From NCBI GenBank assembly GCA_002422085.1, contig DISZ01000003.1, forward strand, positions 1-64,000: a DNA stretch of 64,000 nt, in the 5' to 3' direction. This stretch comes from Rhodobacteraceae bacterium UBA6197. Lineage in GTDB: Bacteria; Pseudomonadota; Alphaproteobacteria; Rhodobacterales; Rhodobacteraceae. Of the stretch, positions 35,904 to 44,524 are shown in pieces; position 1 is the first letter of the stretch, and every line of letters begins with the position of its first letter. The notes below the pieces were generated by a model. The model saw only the letters and a list, made by a program, of their open reading frames with translations. It was not told where the DNA came from and searched no databases. The position numbers and the translations under genes were made by a program.

Positions 35904-36818
35904 CTAGCGGTCTTCGGCAGTCTGTTCCAGAAGCCAGTCGCGGAACAGTTGCAGCGGCATGTAATCGGAACGTTCCTGCGACCAGGCCAGATAGTAGGCG
36001 CCCGGGCTGCGCAGCGGCAGGTTCAGCGCCGGCACCAGCGCGCCCGAGCGGATTTCATCCTCGAACAGGAATTCGGGCATCAGCGCGATACCCATGCCCG
36101 CCATCGCAGAGCGTGACAGGGTGGCGAACTGGTCGAACAGCATGCCATAGACCGCGCTGTCATCGACGCCATATTTCCGCAACCAGCCTTCCCAGGCATC
36201 GGGACGGGTGTTCAGATGCAGCAGCGGTGCGCGGCGCAGGTCGGCGGGGTCCTTGAAGGCGTATTTCGCCACAAGCGACGGCGCGCACATCGGCATCACG
36301 GTTTCCCCCCGCAACAGCACCATTTCGGCGCCGGGCCATTCGGGCGGGCCGAAATGGATGGCGGCATCGACGACATCCTGCCCGAAATCAAAGCGGCTGG
36401 CGCGGGTGAACAAGTTCACCGTCACCTCGGGGTAGCGGGCCATGAAATCGGGCAGGCGCGGGGCCAGCCAGCGGGTGCCGAAGGTGGGCAGAATCGCCAA
36501 GGTCAGCGTGCCGCCCGAGGGGCTGGCCCGCAGTTTGAGCGAGGCGTTCGAGATCTTTTGCAGCGCCTCGCGCACCTCGCGGGCGTAGATGTCGCCGCCA
36601 TAGGTAAGGCGGATCGACTGCTTTTCGCGAATGAACAGCACCACGCCCAGCTGGCCCTCCAGTGTCTTGATCTGTCGCGACACGGCGCTTTGGGTCAGCG
36701 ACAGTTCATTCGCGGCCTGCGTGATGGAACCGGTGCGCGCCGCCGCCTCGAACGCGGCAAGCAGCGGGATGGAAGGCAGAAACCGACGTTGCGCGCGCAT
36801 GATATTCCGAACCGGCAT
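35904..36818 (-). CDS. LysR-family transcriptional regulator
   Basis: 304 residues from ATG 36818 (a later start at 36800 is possible). The winged HTH spans about residues 14-72 (LAAFEAAARTGSITQAANELSLTQSAVSRQIKTLE), followed by a substrate-binding-type effector domain (TLTLAILPTFGTRWLAPRLPDF). The GcvA-like HTH often controls amino-acid genes. It is transcribed away from the AmaA-like oxidase (113 bases apart) and in the same direction as the importer operon, so it is well placed to regulate both. Confidence 0.9.
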   Translation of the reverse strand: MPVRNIMRAQRRFLPSIPLLAAFEAAARTGSITQAANELSLTQSAVSRQIKTLEGQLGVVLFIREKQSIRLTYGGDIYAREVREALQKISNASLKLRASPSGGTLTLAILPTFGTRWLAPRLPDFMARYPEVTVNLFTRASRFDFGQDVVDAAIHFGPPEWPGAEMVLLRGETVMPMCAPSLVAKYAFKDPADLRRAPLLHLNTRPDAWEGWLRKYGVDDSAVYGMLFDQFATLSRSAMAGMGIALMPEFLFEDEIRSGALVPALNLPLRSPGAYYLAWSQERSDYMPLQLFRDWLLEQTAEDR

Positions 36819-36931
36819 GACCTGTTGCAAAAGCGTTGCTACCTTAAAGCCCGGGCGCCGATAAAGAAAGGGGACGCGCATCCGGGGGCCCGGCAATTCC
36901 GCCGCCTCCCCCGGGCATCAGGAGGCCCATC

Positions 36932-38215
36932 ATGCAGAACAATCCGCGCAGCCACGGTCTTTGGGCCCAAAGCGCCCCGCCCGCGCCGCAGACCGCCGCG
37001 CTTGAAGGCGCCGAGCGCGCCGATCTGGTCGTGATCGGTGGCGGCTACACGGGCCTGTCCAGTGCGCTGCATCTGGCCGAACGCGGCGTCGATGTGGTGC
37101 TGGTCGAGGCCAATCAGATCGGCTTTGGCGGCGCGGGGCGCAATGTGGGGCTGGTCAACGCAGGCATGTGGGTTATGCCCGAAGTGCTGTTGCAGGAACT
37201 GGGCCCGGTTCATGGCGACCGGCTTTTGTCGGTTCTGGGCGAAGGCCCCGCCGAGGTCTGGGACATGGTGCGCCGCCACGACATCGCCTGCGAGGCCACG
37301 CCCAACGGCACCCTGCACGCCGCCGTCGGCCGCAAGGGTCAGGCCGAGATTGCCGAACGCGCCCGGCAATGGCAGGCCCGCGGCGCGCATGTCGCGCTGC
37401 TGGACCGCGCCGCCGCCGCCGAGCTGCTGGGCTCGGCGCATTTCGCCGGCGCGTTGCTGGATCACCGGGCCGGCACGATCCAGCCGCTGGCCTATGCGCG
37501 CGGACTGGCACGCGCGGCGCAAGAGAAAGGTGTGCGGATCTACACCCAAAGCCCCGCGGTGCGCCTGTTGCCCGAAGGCGGCGGCTGGCGGGTGGAAACA
37601 CCCAAGGGCACGGTGCAGGCCCGCCAGGTGGTCTTTGGCACCGATGCCTATACGACGCATCTGTGGCCGCAGATCCGCGACCAGCAGGTTTTCCTGCCCT
37701 ATTTCAACTTTGCCACACCGCCCCTGCCCGAGGATGTCGCGCGCAGCATCCTGCCCGGCCGCCACGGCGTCTGGGACACGAAAGAGGTGCTCTTGTCCTT
37801 CCGCATGGATGCGGCGAACCGGCTGGTGTTCGGCTCGGTCGGCGCCCTTCGCGGCACCGGGATCGGCGTGCATCGCGCCTGGGCAAGGCGGATGATCACC
37901 AAGCTGTTTCCCCAGATCGGCAGGACCGCGTTCGAACATGAATGGTATGGCCAGATAGGAATGACCCCGGACAATCTGCCACGGTTCCACATATTGGCCG
38001 AGGGTGTCTATACCTTCTGCGGCTACAACGGCCGCGGCATTGCGCCCGGAACGGTCTTTGGCCGTATCATGGCAGATTTCCTGCTTGGCAACTGCAATAC
38101 CGATGCCCTGCCCCTGCCCGTCACCACGCCGACGGCCCGCACTACGCGCGGATTGCAGTCCCTTGCCTATGAGATCGGCGCGCAACTGGTCCATCTGACG
38201 GAAGGCCGGTTGTAG
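36932..38215 (+). CDS. FAD-dependent amino acid oxidase, AmaA (pipecolate oxidase)-like
   Basis: 427 residues of the DAO family. The FAD fold is near residues 30-60 (ADLVVIGGGYTGLSSALHLAERG), followed by FGGAGRNVGLVNAGMW, LLDHRAGTIQPLAYARGLARAA and the late WYGQIGMTPDNLPRFH / YNGRGIAPGTVFGR block. The GRNVGLVNAG and DHRAGTI features resemble L-pipecolate oxidase (AmaA) of Pseudomonas and gamma-glutamylputrescine oxidase. AmaA makes piperideine-6-carboxylate, the substrate of the AmaB-like dehydrogenase encoded nearby. No signal peptide or membrane anchor is visible. The opening residues (SHGLWAQSAPPAP) are also AmaA-like. Confidence 0.85.
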   Translation: MQNNPRSHGLWAQSAPPAPQTAALEGAERADLVVIGGGYTGLSSALHLAERGVDVVLVEANQIGFGGAGRNVGLVNAGMWVMPEVLLQELGPVHGDRLLSVLGEGPAEVWDMVRRHDIACEATPNGTLHAAVGRKGQAEIAERARQWQARGAHVALLDRAAAAELLGSAHFAGALLDHRAGTIQPLAYARGLARAAQEKGVRIYTQSPAVRLLPEGGGWRVETPKGTVQARQVVFGTDAYTTHLWPQIRDQQVFLPYFNFATPPLPEDVARSILPGRHGVWDTKEVLLSFRMDAANRLVFGSVGALRGTGIGVHRAWARRMITKLFPQIGRTAFEHEWYGQIGMTPDNLPRFHILAEGVYTFCGYNGRGIAPGTVFGRIMADFLLGNCNTDALPLPVTTPTARTTRGLQSLAYEIGAQLVHLTEGRL

Positions 38216-38257
38216 GTCGGATGACCGCCTGCCAGCCGGAAGCGGCTCAGCCCCAGG

Positions 38258-38334
38258 GCCGGGTTGCCGGCGCGGGCCAACTGGCGCGGCGGATCGCTCG
38301 CCCCGCGCCAGTTGCCGCGCGCCGGCAACCCGGC
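38258..38334. terminator. Very long imperfect hairpin downstream of the AmaA-like gene
   Basis: Two 32-base arms (38258-38289 and 38303-38334) pair with few mismatches around a 13-base loop. The arms read GCCGGGTTGCCGGCGCG... and its complement. The structure starts 42 bases after the oxidase stop and is followed by CTTTCCGTT, so it may end that transcript and also the purU transcript arriving from the other side. Arms this long exceed what a terminator needs, so a mobile repeat (REP or MITE-like) is possible. The rest of 38216-38664 shows no gene. Confidence 0.6.
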
Positions 38335-38664
38335 TTTCCGTTCTGGAATGCGCGGCAAAAAAGGTCGTCATGGACATGTGGCGGGTTGATGATGACCATT
38401 GGCGCCGTAGCGGGCGCGCAATCGGCGGCGTGGCTATGGATCCGCGCCGCCAGCCCATGACTTCGCGTCAGCGCAGAAGCCAGCCAGAGCGGCGTGCCGC
38501 AGATCTCGGCACCCGATCGGTCAGCCTCATATCCGCGCCCTCGGCTGATCGCCGCCTGCACCGGCATCGCCACCCAGCAGGGTCACGGTCAGCCTCGCCT
38601 GAACCCGACAACGCCAAGGGGTATCTTGCGGATCCCGCAAGCCCGACATCCTCGCCGACGGAAA

Positions 38665-39549
38665 TCACCCCATTCGTTCAGACGAATAGCTTCCGGGAGA
38701 TGCCGGGAAAACGATGGTTTTCGCACCATTGAGGAAGACGCGGCGGTGGGCATGCGCATGGATCGCGCGGGCAAGGACTTGCGCTTCCACGTCGCGGCCG
38801 AGGCTGACGTAATCCGAGGCGCTTTGCGCGTGGGTGACGCGCACCGTATCTTGCTCGATGATCGGGCCCTCGTCGAGATCGGCGGTGACGTAGTGCGACG
38901 TCGCCCCGATCAGCTTCACGCCGCGCTCATAGGCCTGTTTATACGGGTTCGCGCCCTTGAAGCTGGGCAAGAACGAGTGGTGAATATTGATGATCCGGCC
39001 CGACATTTTCTGGCACATCTGATCCGACAGAATCTGCATATAACGTGCCAGAACGATCAGTTCGGCCCCCGCCTCCTCGACCACTTTCATGATCGCCTCT
39101 TCGGCGGTGAGCTTGTTTTCCTTCGTCACTTTGATGCAATGGAACGGAATATCCTGATTCACCACAACCTTTTGATAATCCATGTGATTCGATATGACGC
39201 CGACGATATCCACGGGCAGCGCACCGATCTTCACGCGGTACAAGAGATCGTTCAAACAGTGCCCGAAACGCGACACCATAATCATGACCCTCATCTTGCG
39301 CCCCTCGTCGTGGAACGCAAAGTCCATCCCGAATTTCGCGGCAATCTCGCCAAAACCTTCGGTCAGCGCGGCCTCGTCCAGCCCCTTTTCCGAGACCAGC
39401 CCGATACGCATGAAAAACATCTCTGTCGCGAGGTCGTCGAACTGCGAACTGTCAATGATATTGCAACCTTTCGCGGCCAGAAATGTCGATATCGCAGCAA
39501 CGATTCCGCGTTGGGAAGGACAGGTCACAGTGAGGCAATATTTCGTCAT
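38665..39549 (-). CDS. purU: Formyltetrahydrofolate deformylase
   Basis: 294 residues from ATG 39549. An N-terminal ACT domain (CLTVTCPSQRGIVAAISTFLAAKGCNI, about 1-80) precedes a formyltransferase-like hydrolase domain: IVLARYMQILSD, the catalytic-site IINIHHSFLPSFKGANPYKQA, GVKLIGATSHYVTADLDEGPIIEQD. It releases formate from 10-formyl-THF. It lies directly after folD on the same strand (1-base gap). The PurU-FolD pair is often linked to oxidation of methyl groups (glycine betaine, sarcosine) in related bacteria. No such demethylase gene is in this window. Confidence 0.95.
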   Translation of the reverse strand: MTKYCLTVTCPSQRGIVAAISTFLAAKGCNIIDSSQFDDLATEMFFMRIGLVSEKGLDEAALTEGFGEIAAKFGMDFAFHDEGRKMRVMIMVSRFGHCLNDLLYRVKIGALPVDIVGVISNHMDYQKVVVNQDIPFHCIKVTKENKLTAEEAIMKVVEEAGAELIVLARYMQILSDQMCQKMSGRIINIHHSFLPSFKGANPYKQAYERGVKLIGATSHYVTADLDEGPIIEQDTVRVTHAQSASDYVSLGRDVEAQVLARAIHAHAHRRVFLNGAKTIVFPASPGSYSSERMG

Positions 39550-39550
39550 T

Positions 39551-40480
39551 TCAAGCTCCGTCCGAGGCGCCCAAGAGCGCAGGTTCTGAGAGGTGATACG
39601 CATGGCAACATGCGGTAAGAGTGTTCGCCAACAGGCAGGCGATGGTCATCGGCCCGACGCCACCCGGAACCGGCGTGATCGCGCCCGCAACCGCGCTGAC
39701 GGAGGCGAAATCGACGTCGCCGACAAGCCGCGTCTTGCCCGCTTCCGCCGCCGGAACGCGGTTGATGCCGACGTCGATCACGGTGGCGCCCGGTTTGATC
39801 CAATCGCCTCGCACAAGCCCCGGAACACCAGCCGCGACCACGACAATATCGGCCAGCCGCGCCAGTTCGGGAATGTTGGACGACGATTTATGCGCCACCA
39901 TCACAGTGCAATCGGCATTGAGCAAAAGCCGCGCCATCGGTTTGCCGACGATGTTGGAATGGCCGATCACCAGCGCGGTTTTGCCGCGAAAATCGCTGTA
40001 AATCTGCCGCAGCATTATCATGCAGCCGCGCGGTGTGCAGGGCACGATCGCATCCTGACCGGTTCCGACCATGCCGACGTTCGTGATGTGGAAGCCGTCC
40101 ACATCCTTCTTCGGCTCGATCGCATTGATGACCAGAGTCGAATTCAGATGCGCCGGAAGCGGAAGCTGCACAAGGATTCCGTGCACCTCCGGATCGTCAT
40201 TGAGCCGCGCGATCAGCCCAAGAAGCTCGGCCTCCGAGGATTCCTCCGCCAGTCGGAATTCAAACGAATTCATCCCGGCCTCGACTGTCTGCGCCCCCTT
40301 TGACCGGACATAAACCTCCGAGGCAGGATCATTCCCGACCAGCACAACCGCCAGGCCCGGCGTGATACCATGCTCGGCCTTCAGTCGCGTCACCGAACCT
40401 GCCACATCCGCACGCAGCGCCCCCGCAAGCGTCTTGCCGTCGATGATCCTGCCCCGAGGTTGCGGCTCGATATGGCTCAT
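39551..40480 (-). CDS. folD: Methylenetetrahydrofolate dehydrogenase/cyclohydrolase
   Basis: 309 residues from ATG 40480 (slightly longer than the usual about 285-300 because of an N-terminal SHIEPQPRGRIIDG tail). Catalytic Lys region: YVRSKGAQTVEAGMNSFEF. Substrate and NADP motifs: VQLPLPAHLN, PCTPRGCMIMLRQ, ALVIGHSNIVGKPMARLLLNADCTV and the end PGGVGPMTIACLLANTLTA. It interconverts 5,10-methylene- and 10-formyl-THF, producing the substrate of purU next to it. Confidence 0.96.
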   Translation of the reverse strand: MSHIEPQPRGRIIDGKTLAGALRADVAGSVTRLKAEHGITPGLAVVLVGNDPASEVYVRSKGAQTVEAGMNSFEFRLAEESSEAELLGLIARLNDDPEVHGILVQLPLPAHLNSTLVINAIEPKKDVDGFHITNVGMVGTGQDAIVPCTPRGCMIMLRQIYSDFRGKTALVIGHSNIVGKPMARLLLNADCTVMVAHKSSSNIPELARLADIVVVAAGVPGLVRGDWIKPGATVIDVGINRVPAAEAGKTRLVGDVDFASVSAVAGAITPVPGGVGPMTIACLLANTLTACCHAYHLSEPALLGASDGA

Positions 40481-40894
40481 GGCCGCGCCTTGGGGGGGCA
40501 CTCGCATTGAGGTGAAAATCAGCAACAGCGCTATTCAGCGCAACCGCGCCGCCCATTGATACTGCGGTCATTGGAATAGACATTTCAGGCCCCGCTGGTT
40601 TGACTGCGCCGATCTGCGGCCAATAGAAGGGCAGAATTCTCGTCGGTCAATCGCGCGCCAGCAGAGTTCAGAAAATCAGAACAACGCCGAAAACAATCCC
40701 GAACCAGCACCGCCATTCGAATTTCAAAAACCTCTTGCGCTTGCGTCCTTATCCTGTGCTAAAAATATCAGGGTCGCTTGTCCTCCATCGCCATCGCGCG
40801 AAAAAATGCCCGTTTTCGAAGCATCGATGAAACCGGAAAAACGCGAGAGCGGCCCGCTAAACCCACACGCCGCGGAAAGGCCTTGCTCGAAGAC
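40481..40894. other. Intergenic region between folD and a LysR gene
   Basis: 414 bases holding the promoters of the divergent folD-purU and LysR genes. An in-frame TTG at 40778 could extend the LysR protein by 39 residues, but those residues are charged and poorly conserved. I see no other gene. No clear operator could be singled out. Confidence 0.35.
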
Positions 40895-41905
40895 ATGTCA
40901 AATGCCGCCGGTTCCTCTCGTATCCCCGCCGAGTTCTCGGGGCGGCTGACGATTCGAGGGTTGCGCGTTTTCATTGCCTTGGAAGAAGCCCGCTCTGTCG
41001 CCGAGGCCGCCAAATTTCTTGGGCTCAGCAAATCCAACGTGTCGCAACACGTCACGGCATTGGAGGCCAGCGTTGGCGCGCGGCTGTTCGATCGGCAGCA
41101 AAAGCCCATCTCGTTAACCCCTGCGGGCCAGGTTCTCAGCCTCCATGCGCATCGCATTCTGGCGATGGTATCGGTGGCGGAAGCCTCTTTGGGCGAGATG
41201 AATCTGGATGGCCTCCCGCTGTTGAATTTCGCGGTTATCGATGATCTGGATGCCTCCTTGACGCCTGTTCTGGCGGCCTCGCTACAATCCCAGATGCCGC
41301 GGTGTTTCATTCGCACCTTTTCCGGGCGGTCAGATCAGGTCACCGCGCGGCTGGCAGCACGCGAGGCCGATATCGCCGTAACAGCGACAATTCCTGTCGA
41401 TATGCACAAGTTTCAGGTGTTGCCGCTGATGCGTGAAAAGTTTGTGCTGGTCTGTGCGAAGGGCAAATATCGCACTGGTGGTGATTGGCGCGGAACGCTT
41501 TCCGAATTGCCGCTGATTCAGTATTCGGAGGCAATGCCGATGGGGCAATTGGTTGCCACCCATCTGAAGCGGATCGGTTTTCATGTCCCGCGCAGATTCT
41601 CTTTTGAGACAAGCCGCTCGGTGATCGCCACCGTCGCAAAGACAGGCGGCTGGACGCTTTCGACGCCGCTCAGCATTCTCGACGCGATCCGGTTTCGAAA
41701 TGAAATCGACATTTCGCCCCTGCCCTTCACCGGACTTTCGCGTCAGATTTACTTGATAAGCCGAATGGATGAGCTGGGATCATTGCCCGAGGTGCTGGCC
41801 AAACAGTTCCGAAGCCTGCTGCAAGACGAGGTTTTGCCCGAATTCGAGAAGACAGCTCCGAATCTTCCGGGTGGGCTCGAGGTTTACGACGACGCGCTGA
41901 TGTGA
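40895..41905 (+). CDS. LysR-family transcriptional regulator
   Basis: 336 residues from ATG 40895. The HTH (LRVFIALEEARSVAEAAKFLGLSKSNVSQHVTALE) is at about 22-56. The effector domain follows (LLNFAVIDDLDASLTPVLAASL, then ADIAVTATIPVD and LPLMREKFVLVCAKGKY). Regulators of this kind occur beside one-carbon and sulfonate genes in Rhodobacterales. It diverges from folD-purU and converges with the TauC-like permease gene, with a strong bidirectional terminator between them. The most likely target is folD-purU. Confidence 0.85.
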   Translation: MSNAAGSSRIPAEFSGRLTIRGLRVFIALEEARSVAEAAKFLGLSKSNVSQHVTALEASVGARLFDRQQKPISLTPAGQVLSLHAHRILAMVSVAEASLGEMNLDGLPLLNFAVIDDLDASLTPVLAASLQSQMPRCFIRTFSGRSDQVTARLAAREADIAVTATIPVDMHKFQVLPLMREKFVLVCAKGKYRTGGDWRGTLSELPLIQYSEAMPMGQLVATHLKRIGFHVPRRFSFETSRSVIATVAKTGGWTLSTPLSILDAIRFRNEIDISPLPFTGLSRQIYLISRMDELGSLPEVLAKQFRSLLQDEVLPEFEKTAPNLPGGLEVYDDALM

Positions 41906-41927
41906 GGGCGCAAGGGTCGCCGCATAC

Positions 41928-41966
41928 GCAAAGTGCTCCAGACAGTGTGCACCGTCTGGAGTTTGC
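41928..41966. terminator. Bidirectional terminator between LysR gene and TauC-like gene
   Basis: GCAAA-GTG-CTCCAGAC pairs with GTCTGGAG-TTTGC around a 10-base loop, giving a stem of 13 pairs with one bulge. It lies 22 bases after the LysR stop and 26 bases after the permease stop on the other strand, right for ending both convergent transcripts. Confidence 0.75.
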
Positions 41967-41992
41967 GCAATCAACGGAAAGGCTTTGGCGTC

Positions 41993-43216
41993 TCAGCTAC
42001 GCCCTTTCCACGGCACAAGTTTGCGTTCGGCCAGGCGCATGATCAAATCGATGCCATAGCCGATCACGCCGATCAAAATGATGCCCATCAAGACGATATC
42101 GGTGAGCTGAAATTTCGAAGCCGCGATGATCATCATCCCCGCCCCCATTTGCGCTGCAACCAATTCCGCCGCGACCACCGTTCCCCAGCAAATCCCCATC
42201 GCCACGCGCGCACCGGTGAAAATCTCGGGCAGCGAATTCGGCAAGATGACGTGACGGAGAATTTGCCGCTTCGACGCGCCGAGCGAATAGGCCGCGTGGA
42301 CTTTCGTGATGCTGACGCCCGAAACGCCGGCCCGCGCCGCGATCGTCATCACCCATAGCGCGGCAAGGAACAACAGCACGACCTTGCCCGTTTCCCAGAT
42401 CCCGAACCAGATAATGACCAGCGGGATCAACGCCAACGGCGGCACGGGGCGCATGAATTCGACGATCGGATCAAACCAACCTCGGAACCATCCCGAAAGC
42501 CCCATCGCATACCCCAAGGGAACCCCGACCAGGGACCCCAGGGCAAACCCGGCCAGGACCCTCAAAAGAGACGCGCCCAGATGTTCCCACAAAGCATAGT
42601 TCTGGTAGCCGTTTTGCGCGACATCGACAAACCGGCTGGCGACGGCTTCGGGCGATGGCAGCCAGATTGCCTCCATCTGCAACCCTTTGTCGGACACAAA
42701 ACTCAGCGTGCCCTTGGGCGTCATCGAAACCGTGCCGTGATCCACCCTCACCTGATCGCCGGGCGCAATCGCCACGCCATCCACCGACACCACCTGCGGA
42801 TCGCCGGCAAGTTTGATCAACCGATCGCGACCGGTCTGGACGACCACCACGCCCTGCTTGGCGGTATCCAAGGGCTGGCCGACCTGCTCGACGGAAAGCA
42901 CCACCTCGCCTGAAGCAACCGCCCCCGCCGCATCCCGCGCCTCGTAGGAAAAGGCGGTATCCCCGACAAACGGCCCCGGGACATGGAACGGCACCAATTT
43001 CGAGCCGGTGAACGCGCCCCAAAGCAAAAAGATAACCAAAAGCGAAATCACCGACGCCGCACGATCCGGTCTGATCGCGCTTTCATCGCCGAATGTGACG
43101 GTTTTGGCATTGACAAAATCGTGGAGTTTCACGCGCCGCCGCTTGATCTGTTCCACGGCATAGGCCGAGCCCGCAAACAGCACGACATAGACGAATAAGA
43201 TCGCAAAACCTGTCAT
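41993..43216 (-). CDS. TauC-like sulfonate/taurine ABC transporter permease with N-terminal extension
   Basis: 407 residues from ATG 43216 (AAGGAG just upstream). The C-terminal about 260 residues are a normal TauC/SsuC permease: FVEFMRPVPPLALIPLVIIWFGIWETGKV, then the ATPase-coupling loop AAYSLGASKRQILRHVILPNSLPEIFTG. The first 30 and residues 55-75 are extra membrane segments (FAILFVYVVLFAGSAYAV, VISLLVIFLLWGAF), and about residues 75-155 form an extra periplasmic stretch. Standard TauC is about 275 residues. The ATPase and binding-protein genes expected beside it are missing, and an IS5 remnant begins 36 bases upstream. The operon is therefore truncated and the permease may be orphaned. 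Confidence 0.85.
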   Translation of the reverse strand: MTGFAILFVYVVLFAGSAYAVEQIKRRRVKLHDFVNAKTVTFGDESAIRPDRAASVISLLVIFLLWGAFTGSKLVPFHVPGPFVGDTAFSYEARDAAGAVASGEVVLSVEQVGQPLDTAKQGVVVVQTGRDRLIKLAGDPQVVSVDGVAIAPGDQVRVDHGTVSMTPKGTLSFVSDKGLQMEAIWLPSPEAVASRFVDVAQNGYQNYALWEHLGASLLRVLAGFALGSLVGVPLGYAMGLSGWFRGWFDPIVEFMRPVPPLALIPLVIIWFGIWETGKVVLLFLAALWVMTIAARAGVSGVSITKVHAAYSLGASKRQILRHVILPNSLPEIFTGARVAMGICWGTVVAAELVAAQMGAGMMIIAASKFQLTDIVLMGIILIGVIGYGIDLIMRLAERKLVPWKGRS

Positions 43217-43251
43217 TTTTCTGCTCCTTGGCGGCCCATAATCTCTTCTTC

Positions 43252-43414
43252 CATATTCCACGAACGCATCCGCGCCGAGGCCAAGATGCGCTGCCTCAAG
43301 TTCTTCAGAGAGCACATCGCCGGGAGAGACACAGACCGCCAAACTGCCGAAATCCAAATCCGCGCCGCACTCATAAACCGCTTCAATGCCCTCGGCACCC
43401 CTGAGATCGCCTGA
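43252..43414 (+). pseudogene. IS5-family transposase C-terminal fragment
   Basis: The plus strand reads FHERIRAEAKMRCLKFFREH, IAGRDTDRQTAEIQIRAALIN and RFNALGTPEIA before a stop, the standard end of an IS5-family transposase (RSRIEAKMRCLK, DRQTAEI-IR-AL-NRFNALGT-EI). It comes from the same kind of transposase as the N-terminal fragment at 9459-9690, though not from the same copy. It sits just upstream of the TauC-like gene, where the rest of a tau operon would be expected. Confidence 0.85.
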
Positions 43415-44524
43415 GTGTCTTGAGACTGAAGGGGAAAGGGGAAGCCACGCCTCAGGCCCCTTTCTGCAACAACGCCGCTTCATGCCGCCGTTCCGAGATC
43501 GGCCGTCACTTCCCGTGCCAGCCCGGTCAGTCAGTCCATCCGAAGGCGAACATTCAGGCCATTGGTGTCTGACTAAGGTCGAAGCTCTGGCCATCGCAGA
43601 AGATGGCACAATGTGGGTTTCTATAGACAACGACGGTGTAGAAGACCATTCCAGTAAGGCGATGTCTCACCGTAACCATGCAGTAACGCATCGCTTCACG
43701 GCATTGATGCGCCCCACCGCAGTTTGCGCGCGGGGCTCATTTATTTGTTCAAAACTGTGGCGTTCCGTGAACCTCGGCGCTTCATCTGCAAGAAAATGCT
43801 GCGTGAGCAAAAGCCGCGCCTGCATAAGGCCAGTTTGTCCCGCGATGTGTGAATTCGGCTGCCGTCGAAATTCGCTCGCGCAGCGAATGTCCGGTTCGAC
43901 GGGCCGCATCGCAGCATTGCAGACACACGATGAACGGCGGGAATGGGCCGAGTGCGTTGCTCAGAGGCCGCGCCTACCCCCTCCCGATGGTTCCTCCCCG
44001 GCCCCGTTTGTATGCGGGGGGGCGCAGCGCGGCATTTCGCTAGCGGCAGGCATTTTCACCGGGGAATCCAGGCGGAAGCCACCTGCCGCACGATTTTGGG
44101 AAAAGCGACTCAATATCAAAGGCTTGCGGAATCACGACCTTGGCGCGCTGGATTCTTTTGCGGAATCCAGGGAATCCAGTTTGTGGAAGCCACCACGCCG
44201 GAAGCCAGCCAGCGGAAGCCAGCTTGCCATGCACCTTCAAAATGGCGGTTTCACCCCAGACGAGAAGACATTCCCGCCGCGCCAGATCGGGGTTTTACTG
44301 GCCCGTTGGCCGCGACACCACGTCAGCGGCGCACACCGCGTGTGGAGCGCGCTCGCGGCCAGCGGCGTCGCCCGATGGCGCTGGGCGGGGAAAGGGACTG
44401 CCTCGGACGGTAGCCGAAGAACGTTTGGACCTGTGCGGCGGCTTCGATGCGGCTTGACCCTTGCGCCTTGTCCAACAACACTGATCACATCAGACAGATG
44501 CGCCAGTAGCAGAGGAACGGGGAT
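43415..44524. other. Long intergenic region with short repeated words, no supported gene
   Basis: 1.1 kb without a believable gene, though a 380-codon frame is open across it; its translation is Arg/Ser/Cys-rich and matches nothing. Around 44064-44220 the words GGAATCCAG (three copies) and GGAAGCCA (44074, 44185, 44200, 44214) recur, and CTGGATTC / GAATCCAG (44148-44170) forms an 8-bp hairpin with a 7-base loop. This looks like eroded mobile or repeat DNA. Confidence 0.4.
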
